Part shown: piece after piece, positions 44,478-53,420 of the stretch | How the letters are laid out: each line of letters starts with the position of its first letter | Position numbering within the stretch: position 1 is the first letter of the stretch | From: Rouxiella sp. WC2420 | GTDB lineage: Bacteria > Pseudomonadota > Gammaproteobacteria > Enterobacterales > Enterobacteriaceae | Length of the DNA stretch: 64,000 nucleotides | Direction: 5' to 3' | Assembly: GCF_041200025.1 (NCBI RefSeq) | Contig: NZ_CP165628.1 | Location: forward strand, 1,674,001-1,738,000 | The notes under the pieces: generated by a model | Told to the model about the DNA's origin: nothing | The model's database searches: none | The model's input: only the letters and a program-made list of their open reading frames with translations | Made by a program: the position numbers and the translations under genes

Positions 44478-44553
44478 TGGCTCCCCTGACTGGACTTGAA
44501 CCAGTGACATACGGATTAACAGTCCGCCGTTCTACCGACTGAACTACAGAGGA
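44478..44553 (-). tRNA. tRNA-Asn (GUU), second copy
   Basis: Identical over 76 bases to the tRNA at 40746-40821, with anticodon GUU and encoded CCA. It is transcribed from the same strand. Confidence 0.97.
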
Positions 44554-44734
44554 ATCGTGTGAACGGGGCGAATAATAGCGACTGCCGCTGTGCATGTCAA
44601 AGGGCAACTGCAAAATTGTGCGCGACTGCTGCTAGTTTGCTCAAGTTGTTGAGAATTGAGCCAAAACCACCCCTCTTTCACCTTTTTAAGCTAATCATGC
44701 CTATGTTTGCCAATTAAACTCGCCACTAGATTTT

Positions 44735-45943
44735 TTATTTCAATGCCGAACAGGCCTTAATCATTCTTTCACAGGCTTCGTTCAGTCGGTTGTCGTCAAT
44801 TGCGTAGGCAATGCGCAGGTACGACGATGCGCCAAAGGCTGAGCCTTGCAGGGTTGCAACGTGGGCGGCATCAAGCAGGTATTCAACAAAGTCGACGTCG
44901 TTTTCAATGACTGAGCCAGCTGGCGTGGTCTTTCCCAACATCCCGGAACAGTTGGCAAAGACATAAAACGCGCCAGGGGGAAGGTCGGCACTGAGTCCGT
45001 CGATGCTGTTGATACAGGCCATGATTTTCTGGCGACGCGTATCGAGAATTTCACGCCACTCGGCAAGAAACCCGTTGTCCTGCTCCAGTGCAGCAACCGT
45101 AGCGGCCTGCGAGATTGAGCTAGGATTCGAGGTGCTTTGCGATTGCAGGATCTGCATGGCAGAAATCAGCCACTCGGGGCCTCCGGCATAACCAATACGC
45201 CAGCCGGTCATCGAATAACCTTTAGATACCCCGTTGACTGTCAAAATTCGGTCAAACAGCCTGGGTTCAATTTGTGCCAAAGTAACGAACTTTGCCGGAG
45301 CGTGGCAAATGTGCTCGTAAATATCGTCAGCCATAATCAGTACGTGCGGTGCTTCGAGCAGGACGTCAGCCAGAGCGCGCAACTCATCGGCACTGTAAAC
45401 GGCACCGGTAGGGTTGTTAGGCGAGTTAAGGATTAGCCAGCGAGTTTGTGGAGTGATGGCTGCGGCAAGGTCGGCAGGCTGCAATTTCCAGCCGTGTTCT
45501 TCCACGCAGGCAACAATGCGCGATTCGCCGTCCGCCAGTGAAACCATATCCGGATATGAAACCCAATAAGGCGCGGGAATAATTACTTCATTTCCACTCG
45601 AAACCGTCGCTAAAAAAGCATTGAAAATAAGTTGCTTAGCTCCGCTTCCGGCAATAATTTCTGTTACTTTATAACAAAGGTGGTTTTCTTTCGAAAATTT
45701 ATTGATAATGGCGTTCTTTAACGTACTAGTACCCGAGACCGCCGTGTATTTTGTGTCTCCTTGTACAATGGCGTCGATACCTGCCTGCTTAATATGGTCA
45801 GGGGTGTCAAAGTCTAACTCTCCTTCGCCGAGATTAATGACATCAACCCCTGCATCAGATAGTGCACGGACTCGATCGGAAATAACCGCCGTTGGTGAAG
45901 GACGTACACGTCGCAATCTTGGCGCAGTAAGTTCAGCTGACAT
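44735..45943 (-). CDS. Class I/II PLP aminotransferase (aspartate aminotransferase-like)
   Basis: This is a fold-type I PLP aminotransferase of the type found in bacterial Ib aspartate aminotransferases. The 402-residue product has GEGELDFDTPDHI near residue 40, GSGAKQLIFNAFLAT near 100, ILNSPNNPTGAVYS near 172, DDIYEHI near 205, and the PLP-binding Lys in VNGVSKGYSMTGWRIGYAGG near 238. The substrate may be aspartate or another amino acid; sequence alone does not decide. It is divergent from the amidotransferase-like gene at 46137, about 190 bases away, so the two may share a control region. Confidence 0.87.
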   Translation of the reverse strand: MSAELTAPRLRRVRPSPTAVISDRVRALSDAGVDVINLGEGELDFDTPDHIKQAGIDAIVQGDTKYTAVSGTSTLKNAIINKFSKENHLCYKVTEIIAGSGAKQLIFNAFLATVSSGNEVIIPAPYWVSYPDMVSLADGESRIVACVEEHGWKLQPADLAAAITPQTRWLILNSPNNPTGAVYSADELRALADVLLEAPHVLIMADDIYEHICHAPAKFVTLAQIEPRLFDRILTVNGVSKGYSMTGWRIGYAGGPEWLISAMQILQSQSTSNPSSISQAATVAALEQDNGFLAEWREILDTRRQKIMACINSIDGLSADLPPGAFYVFANCSGMLGKTTPAGSVIENDVDFVEYLLDAAHVATLQGSAFGASSYLRIAYAIDDNRLNEACERMIKACSALK

Positions 45944-46136
45944 CTTTTACCCTTTTATAATATTTAATCAAAAATTGTATTATCTGTATCAAATAAACCA
46001 ATTTAAATTATCATGGCTTATACCGTATTGCTCATAGTTTCTTCAGAACTTGCTGAGGTTTTTCTCAGAGTTGCGGCAGAGGTTTCATAGAAAACCGCTG
46101 TTAAATTAATAAGTTACCATCAGGTTAAATAAATAT

Positions 46137-47333
46137 ATGGCTTTGACTTTTGTTGCCCACAACACCCCTGAGCCAGCACTTTACGGCGCAATGGCCTCGG
46201 TAATCTCTGCACAATACGGGACAGAATTAGCCCATCTGTCCCAGAGTTGGGATACGTCTCGCTACGCTGATGCCTGCCAGCATGTCACCGCAGAAGGAAA
46301 TCTAGTTTCCAGCGGACTGCTATGGCATGAGCGCCTCAATCAAAAATCCCCAGGAAAAGCCTGGAATCTCGCTGAATTACTCAGCGCGCACGGCAATCGA
46401 GACTGGGTCATTCCGCTAGGCCCCTCAGGATTGGCAAACTTTGCTCAATTAGTGGCCGAGGCTCGTTATCACTCGATAGAACACCGGCTTCTTGAGGTTG
46501 TTGGCAACCAAAAGGGATTCCAGTTCAGCCATAATGGCAGTCTCGATACGACACAAACTGCATGGCGGCGCGATAGTTATGGCCGACTGACTTCCGCTGC
46601 CAATCTTTCGATTCCATTCACTTCCCGTCGACTCAAAATTGCCCTGATTGGCACTTATCAGGACCAGCTGCAAAGTTATCCGGCCACGTTAGCCGCGATT
46701 GGCGATGCTGCCGAAGCTCTGGGATTGAGCGTTGAAACAGTCTTTATTCCCCCTCGATCTTCTGAAATTCTTCTGCATAATCTGATGCCGGACATTGACG
46801 GCGTGATTTTGCCCGGCGGTTCAGATATGCAAAACGTTGCCGGACAAATTCGCGTTGCCCATTATTGTCTTCGTCAGCAAATTCCGACTCTGGGCCTGTG
46901 TTTGGGCATGCAAACCATGGCCACTGCGGTTATTCAGCAGATGACCGGCAGCCTGTTTGCCAATCTTGCCGAAGCCGATCCTCATGCGGCGATAAAAACC
47001 TTTGTGCTGCTGGCTGAAACGCCAGGGCATCCGCAACATCGACTGGGCGATGACGTGATGACATTGCGCAACGGCTCAAGGATGGCCGCGGTGTTGGGCG
47101 ACAAAACTACCTTGCGCTACAACCACCGTTTTCAGCTCAATCCACTGTTTATTGACGATCTGGAAGCTTACGGCCTGGCCGTCTCGGGGACAGACCCAAG
47201 CGGTTCAATTGCCGACGCCATCGAATACGCGGCGCACCCGTTTTACCTCGGCGTGCAGGGCCATCCTGAGCTGACTTCAACGGCGCAACAACCGCATCCG
47301 CTGATAGCTGCTTTCTTGCAGGCCGCTGGCTAA
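46137..47333 (+). CDS. Class I glutamine amidotransferase-like protein (CTP synthase-like GATase domain)
   Basis: The C-terminal half (about residues 165-395) is a class I glutamine amidotransferase domain of the CTP-synthase type: KIALIGTYQDQLQSYPATL, IDGVILPGGSDMQN near 225, the nucleophile Cys in TLGLCLGMQTMA near 260, and the His/Glu pair in GVQGHPELTST near 380. The first ~155 residues are not a CTP synthase domain and I do not recognise them; they contain a conserved-looking ARYHSIEHRLLEVVGNQKGF segment. It could therefore make ammonia for an unknown reaction or hydrolyse a gamma-glutamyl bond. It has no close partner in an operon, but the divergent aminotransferase is next to it. Confidence 0.7.
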   Translation: MALTFVAHNTPEPALYGAMASVISAQYGTELAHLSQSWDTSRYADACQHVTAEGNLVSSGLLWHERLNQKSPGKAWNLAELLSAHGNRDWVIPLGPSGLANFAQLVAEARYHSIEHRLLEVVGNQKGFQFSHNGSLDTTQTAWRRDSYGRLTSAANLSIPFTSRRLKIALIGTYQDQLQSYPATLAAIGDAAEALGLSVETVFIPPRSSEILLHNLMPDIDGVILPGGSDMQNVAGQIRVAHYCLRQQIPTLGLCLGMQTMATAVIQQMTGSLFANLAEADPHAAIKTFVLLAETPGHPQHRLGDDVMTLRNGSRMAAVLGDKTTLRYNHRFQLNPLFIDDLEAYGLAVSGTDPSGSIADAIEYAAHPFYLGVQGHPELTSTAQQPHPLIAAFLQAAG

Positions 47334-47341
47334 AGCTGAAA

Positions 47342-47368
47342 AAGGCCCCCTTAATTAACCGGGGCCTT
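47342..47368. terminator. Bidirectional terminator between convergent genes
   Basis: AAGGCCCC (47342-47349) and GGGGCCTT (47361-47368) form an 8-base GC-rich stem between the amidotransferase stop and the DapA-like stop. It can serve both. Confidence 0.8.
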
Positions 47369-47376
47369 AGCTTTGA

Positions 47377-48297
47377 TTACTTGAGCGTCACACCCGTTCT
47401 GCTATCTGCGGCCAGGCGCAGCAACTCAGCTTTCACTTCTTCAATCTCTGGACCAACAAGATCGATTAACGGTGAGCGCACGTGATGGCCATCAAATCCG
47501 CGCAGGTTCATCGCTGCCTTGACGACTTGAGGTTGTCCAAGACGGCGTGCCAGCGCGCGATACGGATACCAAAGCTGATGGAGTTCACGAGCCGTGTTGG
47601 CATCACCTTTTTCCAAAGCACGATAGGTCGCGAGAATAATCTCTGGCAGCGCGCCGCTATTGGTGGTGCTGATACCGTCAAAGCCACACATCATCGGGCC
47701 AAGGAAAGCCAAGTCCGAGGCACAGAACAGACGCAGGCGACCGCCAAGCCGATTGGCAATCTGATCGATAGCCGTCGGGTTCAGGTCGCCCTGTTTAATG
47801 CCGACCACGCCTTCAATATCAGCCAATTCTTCAAGAACCGTCGGGGGAAGGGTAATGCCGATGCCCGGCGCGTTGTAAACCAGAATGCCGGTGCGTGACA
47901 GTGGGGCCATCTTTTTGAAAAAACTGACGATTTGTGCGTTGGTGACTTCGGAAACAAACGGCGGGGTGACCATTGGCAGACCGCCGAGATCGCCAGCCAA
48001 CTGAGTCAGTTCACTGACGACGCGAGCATCGGAACCGGCGCTGCACAGCATTACCGGTACACGATCGCCAACCACATCCATGACTTTGCGGAACATCGTG
48101 GCGCGTTCTTCGGTGGTCATGGTCGGGAATTCACCGTAGGTGCCGCCGATCAGGATGCCGTCGTAGCCCAGCTCAATGACGCGCTCGATATTGCGCGCCA
48201 GTCCGGCAAAATCGAATTCGCCATTGGCAGTGAAGGGAGTCACGGTAATATTGAAAATACCGCGTAAGCGCGCCTGACTTTCATAGATATCTTTCAT
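47377..48297 (-). CDS. DapA-family lyase (dihydrodipicolinate synthase-like)
   Basis: A class I aldolase/lyase of the DHDPS/N-acetylneuraminate lyase superfamily. The 306-residue product has GGTYGEFPTMTTEERATM near residue 50, the catalytic Tyr in GILVYNAPGIG near 145, and the Schiff-base Lys in GVVGIKQGDLNP near 172. Loop residues differ from true DapA, so pyruvate aldol chemistry on another substrate, or a retro-aldol or dehydratase step in a catabolic pathway, is more likely than lysine synthesis. It is the last gene of the seven-gene operon that begins at 54239. Confidence 0.82.
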   Translation of the reverse strand: MKDIYESQARLRGIFNITVTPFTANGEFDFAGLARNIERVIELGYDGILIGGTYGEFPTMTTEERATMFRKVMDVVGDRVPVMLCSAGSDARVVSELTQLAGDLGGLPMVTPPFVSEVTNAQIVSFFKKMAPLSRTGILVYNAPGIGITLPPTVLEELADIEGVVGIKQGDLNPTAIDQIANRLGGRLRLFCASDLAFLGPMMCGFDGISTTNSGALPEIILATYRALEKGDANTARELHQLWYPYRALARRLGQPQVVKAAMNLRGFDGHHVRSPLIDLVGPEIEEVKAELLRLAADSRTGVTLK

Positions 48298-48327
48298 CGA
48301 TCTTTTCCTTGCTGAATCTGAACGTAA

Positions 48328-49512
48328 TTAAAGTAAAACCAGTGGGCGTTCCACGGAGCCTAAAACCCGATAGCCGGTCTCGGTAACCACGATGGTTTCA
48401 CTGACACCAACGGTGAATTCGCCGTAAATGCGCAGGGCTGGCGGAATGTGGAAAGTCATGCCCGGCTGTAATTCTGTAGTAATGCCGCTGTACAGGCTGA
48501 GGATCGCGCCTTCGCCCCAGTCCGGTGCGAATGAAACACCAATGGAATATCCGGTGCGTTTCTTGAAGTTATCGGTATAACCCGCGCGGTCGATGACTTT
48601 CTGGCAGGCGATGTGCGGGGCTTCGCAGGTCGCGCCCGGGCGAATTGCGTCAAGCGCTGCCTGCAAGGCTTCCTGACAGGTTTTTTCCATTTCCAGCGCG
48701 ACAGCAGGAGGTTTACCCAACCAGGCAGAACGCATCAGCGCGGCGTGATAACGGTCGTGAGTGGCAGCCATTTCCAGGAAAATCGGGTCACCGTCGAGAA
48801 TTTTGCGACGACGCCAGGTACCGTGCGGTACACCGGTACGCGGGCCGGAAGAAACCAGCGGTTCCATGCCCATATATTCTGAACCCGCGGCAATCGCGGC
48901 GCCCATCATTGCGGCAACCAGATCGTTTTCTGTCGCTCCGGCGGCAATGGCGTTGCGGCCGGCCAGCATGCCTGCATCGACATAGCGTGCGGCATGAGCC
49001 ATCTTTTCCAGCTCGGCGGCAGATTTTACTGCGCGGAGCTGTTCAATCACTCCCGCTGCATCGTGAATAGTTCCCAGCTCGGCCTGTAGCGCTTCATAAA
49101 CGGCAATCGGCAAGAACCAACCGCGTTTGTCGATGCCGATGCGTTTTTGGGTCCAGCCGCGGTTTTTCAGCACGTCGAGCAAGAAGTTAACCGGATTATC
49201 GCCATCGGTATAAATCGCGGCGTCGCGAATAAAGGTGTTAGAGATAAAGTTGAAATACTCCAACTGACGGATTACAAAGACGGGATCGCCTTCAACCGGC
49301 AGGACCAAAGTCTGGAAGGTGTAATAACCGGGAGTTTGCTGGCCAGTTAGATAGAAAATGTTTTCCGGGCTGGTGATCACCATCAGATCCAGCCCAGCCT
49401 GGGTCAACAGCTGCCGTGCGCGCTCGATACGCAGCTTGTATTCAGTCTCTGCAAAGGCGGATTCAGCCCCTGGGACAACCCGGCCTAGATCGGGCAATGC
49501 TGGTTTTTGCAT
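48328..49512 (-). CDS. M24-fold hydrolase (creatinase/ectoine-hydrolase-like)
   Basis: The 394-residue product has the pita-bread fold of M24 peptidases: an N-terminal creatinase domain (ARQLLTQAGLDLMVITSPENIFYLTG) and the C-terminal catalytic fold (RTGVPHGTWRRRKILDGDPI, TGYSIGVSFAPDWGEGAILSL, VGVSETIVVTETGYRVL). In true aminopeptidases this fold binds two metals through Asp, Asp, His, Glu, Glu. By eye these positions are replaced here (for example FLEMAATHDRYHAALM and HIPPAL), as in creatinase and the ectoine hydrolase DoeA. A metal-independent C-N hydrolase acting on a small cyclic or modified amino acid is therefore likely. It starts at an ATG with GAGG upstream. Confidence 0.8.
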   Translation of the reverse strand: MQKPALPDLGRVVPGAESAFAETEYKLRIERARQLLTQAGLDLMVITSPENIFYLTGQQTPGYYTFQTLVLPVEGDPVFVIRQLEYFNFISNTFIRDAAIYTDGDNPVNFLLDVLKNRGWTQKRIGIDKRGWFLPIAVYEALQAELGTIHDAAGVIEQLRAVKSAAELEKMAHAARYVDAGMLAGRNAIAAGATENDLVAAMMGAAIAAGSEYMGMEPLVSSGPRTGVPHGTWRRRKILDGDPIFLEMAATHDRYHAALMRSAWLGKPPAVALEMEKTCQEALQAALDAIRPGATCEAPHIACQKVIDRAGYTDNFKKRTGYSIGVSFAPDWGEGAILSLYSGITTELQPGMTFHIPPALRIYGEFTVGVSETIVVTETGYRVLGSVERPLVLL

Positions 49513-49546
49513 AATTACGCCTCACTCTCAGAATAAAATCAGGTTT

Positions 49547-50644
49547 TTAAGAAGAAAAAGTTTGGATAAGCTCGGCCTGAGCTGGATCGAATTCGATACC
49601 CAGGCCCGGTAATTCGCTGCTGCTGACTAAACCCTGGCAATAAGTCAGCCCCGTCACCGGGTCATTGCCAAGGCCGTCTGCGCCATACAGTTCGGCGTGG
49701 GCCGGTTGGCAGGCATGGGCCACGTGCAATGCTGCTGCGGTGGCCGCCGCGCCTTCGTTCATCTGGCCAATCATAAAGGGAACCCCCGCCGCGTTGAGTC
49801 GCTGCGCTGCGCGGATGGCCGGAGCAATCCCGCCCATTTTCACCAGCTTTATATGCGCCCAGACTTTGCCCTGCATTGCCAGAATGCGTTGCAGATCGGC
49901 CTCTGAACTCATGCTCTCGTCGAGCATTAACGGAATAGGGCTGTTAGCGGCCAGCGTGGGATAAAAGTGCGCGTTGGCGTCAGAAACAGGCTGTTCGATG
50001 TAGCTCAACTCAAATTTCTGTAACGCCAGCAAATTGCTGCGCGCCTGCTCCGGTTGCCATTGGCCGTTGGCATCGGCAGAAAGATCAACTTCACTGCCAA
50101 AACGCCGCCGCAGGGCGGTCAGGCGATCAATATCATCGTCAATTGAACCAATACCGACGCGCAGTTTGAGATGATTAAAGCCGCGCTCCATATATGCCGT
50201 GGCCTGACCCAACATTTGCTCTTGAGAAGACCAAAACAGTGTCTGATTGGTGGCATAGCAAATCGGCTGCGGGAAATCAGAACCAATCAGCCGGGCGACG
50301 CTGATACCGTTTTGACGAGCAATCAAGTCGTGCAATGCCATGTCCAGCAACATGCGGGTCGGGGCCAGGCTGCTGGCCAGCAGGTTTTCCAGCGATAACA
50401 GCAAATCACCGGGTGACTGTTGCCAGTCCACTGCGCGCAGGGTTCTTATCACATCGCCGAGTACCCGTTCAGCGCTGTAACCGTTGAGATAGGCAATGTT
50501 GATGCGCACCTCTCCGAGACCGGAAACGGCTTTATCTTCCAGCAATAAATACAGTTCTTCGAGCATGGCGATGCTGCCCGATGACGCGGTATAAAGTTGC
50601 AGATGGGGATAGCGCAGCTCGGCGCGATACAGCGTGGCTTTCAC
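49547..50644 (-). CDS. Enolase-superfamily enzyme (mandelate racemase/muconate lactonizing type)
   Basis: The 365-residue product belongs to the MLE-like branch of the enolase superfamily, which abstracts a proton next to a carboxylate in Mg-dependent racemisations, epimerisations or eliminations. Catalytic parts are visible: HLKLRVGIG near residue 158, metal ligands in DLSADANGQW near 187, ELSYIEQPV near 213, LMLDESM near 240, and the second Lys in WAHIKLVKMGGI near 263. N-succinylamino-acid racemase or dipeptide epimerase activity would fit the M20 peptidase beside it. It starts with GTG at 50644, 4 bases after the M20 stop. Confidence 0.82.
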   Translation of the reverse strand: MKATLYRAELRYPHLQLYTASSGSIAMLEELYLLLEDKAVSGLGEVRINIAYLNGYSAERVLGDVIRTLRAVDWQQSPGDLLLSLENLLASSLAPTRMLLDMALHDLIARQNGISVARLIGSDFPQPICYATNQTLFWSSQEQMLGQATAYMERGFNHLKLRVGIGSIDDDIDRLTALRRRFGSEVDLSADANGQWQPEQARSNLLALQKFELSYIEQPVSDANAHFYPTLAANSPIPLMLDESMSSEADLQRILAMQGKVWAHIKLVKMGGIAPAIRAAQRLNAAGVPFMIGQMNEGAAATAAALHVAHACQPAHAELYGADGLGNDPVTGLTYCQGLVSSSELPGLGIEFDPAQAELIQTFSS

Positions 50645-50648
50645 TGGC

Positions 50649-51815
50649 CTATCCTCGCGTGAGCATTTTCAGGGCGACATCACGATAGATCTCACCGGCG
50701 GCAATAAACTCATCGAGCGGCACAAATTCATCGGGCTTGTGGGCGACCGACAGTGACCCGGGGCCGATAACAATGCCTTTGGTGCCGAGGCTACGGAAAT
50801 GAACGAGATCACAGCCGCCCTGGAAGCCAAACGGGCCGGGTTCTTCGAGCCCCTGTGCGCGGCAGGCATCAAGTCCTGCCTGCACAATAGCCTCATCGAC
50901 AGCGGTCTCGGTGGCTCCACCGGTGGTGGGTTTGAAGGTGATAATTTCACTGCGCACGCCAAATTTTTCATGGGCGAGGGCCAGTAAATCGCGTAGTTCC
51001 TGTTTGACTTGTTCTTCGTCTTCTCCCGGCACCATGCGGCGGTCAAGCAGCAGTTCGCAGCTGTCTGGCAGCACGTTATCCGCGTGCCCGCCTGAAATAC
51101 GGGTCACCGTCAGACTGGCCGAACCGACTAGCGGATGGCAGCGGCAGCGCACACTCTGTTCATGCTGTTGTTCAACTAATCCCAGTAGCTGAGCGGCGCG
51201 GAAGATCGCGTTTTCCCCCAATTCAGGTGTTCCCGAGTGGGCTGTTACGCCGTGGACGCGCACCAGCGGTCGGAGGCTGCCTTTATGTGCTGAATAAGTG
51301 GTGTTGGAAGTGGGTTCGCCAATTACCGCAAAGTCGATTTTTGCCGGAGCCTCGCGCACGTAAAATTTAGCCCCTTCGCTGGCCACTTCTTCATCGGCAA
51401 CAAAGATGCCCATTAGCGTACCCGACCAGCTTTGTGGGTTGCTGGCCAGCATGCGCATGGCTTCAATCATGGCAACCAGCGGGCCTTTGGCATCACAGGA
51501 ACCGCGGCCAAACAGCTTGCCGTCGCGTTCGGTGAGAGTGAAAGGATCTTGACTCCAGCCACTGCCCGCAGGTACGACATCAATATGCGTATTGAAGGCA
51601 AAACAAGGGCCTGCACCGTTTTCTAGTCGCGCAATCACATTGGTGCGGCCGGGTTCATATTCACTGAGGGTCAGGTCAAAGCCTGCCTGTTGCAGCCAGA
51701 CGCTGATGAGCTCAGCGGCCTCGCGTTCGCGGCCCGGCGGGTTTTCAGTGTTAATCGCCACCAGTGCGGCGAGGTCACGTTTCATTCTGCTGATATCTGG
51801 CGATGATGTGGTCAT
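50649..51815 (-). CDS. M20-family metallopeptidase (ArgE/DapE-like)
   Basis: A zinc-dependent peptidase or deacylase of the ArgE/DapE/ACY1 family. The 388-residue product shows the metal sites FNTHIDVVPAG near residue 75, GRGSCDAKGPLVAM near 108, and FVADEEVASEGAKF near 140 with the catalytic Glu, plus a dimerisation domain (HGVTAHSGTPELGENAI) and a late metal His region (GGCDLVHFRSLGTKGIVIGPG). It would remove an acyl group or cleave a dipeptide-like amide. The ATG at 51815 has AGGAG upstream. It is transcribed with the ABC transporter and the enolase-superfamily gene, which points to use of an imported N-acyl amino acid or small peptide. Confidence 0.87.
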   Translation of the reverse strand: MTTSSPDISRMKRDLAALVAINTENPPGREREAAELISVWLQQAGFDLTLSEYEPGRTNVIARLENGAGPCFAFNTHIDVVPAGSGWSQDPFTLTERDGKLFGRGSCDAKGPLVAMIEAMRMLASNPQSWSGTLMGIFVADEEVASEGAKFYVREAPAKIDFAVIGEPTSNTTYSAHKGSLRPLVRVHGVTAHSGTPELGENAIFRAAQLLGLVEQQHEQSVRCRCHPLVGSASLTVTRISGGHADNVLPDSCELLLDRRMVPGEDEEQVKQELRDLLALAHEKFGVRSEIITFKPTTGGATETAVDEAIVQAGLDACRAQGLEEPGPFGFQGGCDLVHFRSLGTKGIVIGPGSLSVAHKPDEFVPLDEFIAAGEIYRDVALKMLTRG

Positions 51816-51859
51816 CGACGTCTCCTAAGGTGGCCCTGGTGAGGCACAGTAAAATTAAC

Positions 51860-52603
51860 TCAGTGTAAAATCTGATCGAGGAAGCGTTGGGCTCTTTGGC
51901 TGACTTCTCCCCCGAAGAATTTTTCGCCAGTGGCGTGCTCGATAATTTCGCCGTTTTCCATAAATACAATGTGATTGGCGGCGCGGCGGGCAAAGCCCAT
52001 CTCGTGAGTTACCACAATACTGGTCATGCCTTCTGCACTAAGATCAGCCATGACATCAATAACTTCGCGGATCATTTCCGGGTCCAGCGCCGAGGTCGGC
52101 TCATCAAACAGCATTAGCTTGGGTTTCATTGCCAATGCGCGTGCAATGGCGACGCGCTGCTGTTGGCCGCCGGAAAGTTCATCGGGAAAACTGTCGGCCT
52201 TGTCGGGAATACGCACTTTTCCCAACAGTTCGAGCGCCTGCGCTTCAGCTTCGGCACGACTTACGCCGAGCACGGTCATCGGCGCTAGCATGATGTTTTG
52301 GGCAGCGGTCAGATGCGAAAATAGCTCATAGTTCTGAAACACCATGCCGATTTCCTGGCGCAGGCGATGAGGCTCGACGTTTGATTTGGTAATCTCGGCC
52401 TCGCGGAAAAAAATGCTGCCGCCTTCTATAGACTCAAGCAGGTTTACGCAGCGTAGCAGGGTAGATTTGCCCGAGCCTGAAGGCCCGATAAGCACCACGG
52501 TCTCACCCTGTTTTACGCTGAGGGAACAGTTTTTTAATACGTGCTGATTGCCGAAATGCTTATCGACACCGATGATCTCCAGCAGAGGTTTTTCATTTTT
52601 CAT
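51860..52603 (-). CDS. Polar amino acid ABC transporter ATP-binding protein
   Basis: The 247-residue product is an ABC ATPase of the GlnQ/HisP type. Walker A is GPSGSGKSTLLRC near residue 38, the signature is ELSGGQQQRVAIARAL near 143, and Walker B is LMLFDEPTSALDPE near 162, with the switch His in VVTHEMGFARR. It powers import together with the permease 10 bases upstream and the binding protein further upstream. One permease only is encoded, so it may form a homodimer. Confidence 0.95.
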   Translation of the reverse strand: MKNEKPLLEIIGVDKHFGNQHVLKNCSLSVKQGETVVLIGPSGSGKSTLLRCVNLLESIEGGSIFFREAEITKSNVEPHRLRQEIGMVFQNYELFSHLTAAQNIMLAPMTVLGVSRAEAEAQALELLGKVRIPDKADSFPDELSGGQQQRVAIARALAMKPKLMLFDEPTSALDPEMIREVIDVMADLSAEGMTSIVVTHEMGFARRAANHIVFMENGEIIEHATGEKFFGGEVSQRAQRFLDQILH

Positions 52604-52613
52604 CGAATTACCC

Positions 52614-53327
52614 TTAGTTGGATGAGCTGCTGCGCAGCAGGCGTTCGGTTAATGACAGCGCCGGTTTTTTGCGCTTTTTCGGGTCCAGCGCGCGTTCCAG
52701 CCAGGCTTGACCAATCATGAAAACGGTGGTGAGTGCCAGATAGTAAATTCCCGCGGCGCACAGGGCCTCAAAGTAGCGGAAACTGGCGCTGGCGGTCTGG
52801 TTGGCTATCAGTAAAAGTTCCTGAACCGCAATCACTGATACCAGTGCGCTGGATTTCAGCATGCTTATCATCTGATTACCCATTGGCGGTAAAACGATGC
52901 GCGCCGCCTGAGGCAGAACAATCTTGCGCATAATCTGACCCTGGGTCATACCCAGCGCCATGCCGGCGGTGCGTTGCCCGCTTCTCACTGCCTGTAAGCC
53001 TGAGCGCAGGATCTCGGCCATATATGCCCCTTCATTTAACGACAGCGCCATCACTGCACAGGTAAAGGCAGAAAATCGCAGTCCGAAGCTAGGCAAAACG
53101 TTGTAGACAAAGATGATTTGAAACAGCACCGGTGTGCCGCGAAACAGCCATAAATAGAAGAAAGCCAAAATAGGGCCTGCTCGAAAGCGGGATTCCTGCA
53201 ACAGAGCCAGTACTAAACCCATGATAATGCCGAAAAACAGTGAGCATACTGTGATCAGCAGAGTCATTACTGCGCCCTGAAAGAACGCCGGTGACAATAG
53301 GTACTGCCAGACCAGATCAAGCGACAT
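52614..53327 (-). CDS. Polar amino acid ABC transporter permease
   Basis: The 237-residue product is an inner-membrane permease of the HisM/GlnP family with five or so membrane segments. The EAA loop reads MALGMTQGQIMRKIVLPQAARIVLPPMGNQ, the contact site for the ATPase, and the family motif LNEGAYMAEILRSGLQAVRSGQ is present just before it. A basic C-terminus (ERALDPKKRKKPALSLTERLL) follows the last segment. It lies 10 bases before the ATPase gene and 93 bases after the binding-protein gene. Confidence 0.94.
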   Translation of the reverse strand: MSLDLVWQYLLSPAFFQGAVMTLLITVCSLFFGIIMGLVLALLQESRFRAGPILAFFYLWLFRGTPVLFQIIFVYNVLPSFGLRFSAFTCAVMALSLNEGAYMAEILRSGLQAVRSGQRTAGMALGMTQGQIMRKIVLPQAARIVLPPMGNQMISMLKSSALVSVIAVQELLLIANQTASASFRYFEALCAAGIYYLALTTVFMIGQAWLERALDPKKRKKPALSLTERLLRSSSSN

Positions 53328-53420
53328 GATTTTTCCTCGATGTCAGGGAGCAAAACCTGCAAAACGTTTGGCAGGTTTTGCGTTGCTGCAATAAATACAA
53401 AATCCAAAGCGAACGACGTT

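Larger units (their letters stand above)
44344..44605. repeat. Direct repeat, second copy, containing tRNA-Asn
   Basis: This block matches 40613-40872 over its length, including flanking sequence, terminator hairpin and the complete tRNA. The two copies bracket a 3.5 kb segment with the amidohydrolase and glycosyltransferase genes, so homologous recombination between them could delete it. Confidence 0.85.
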
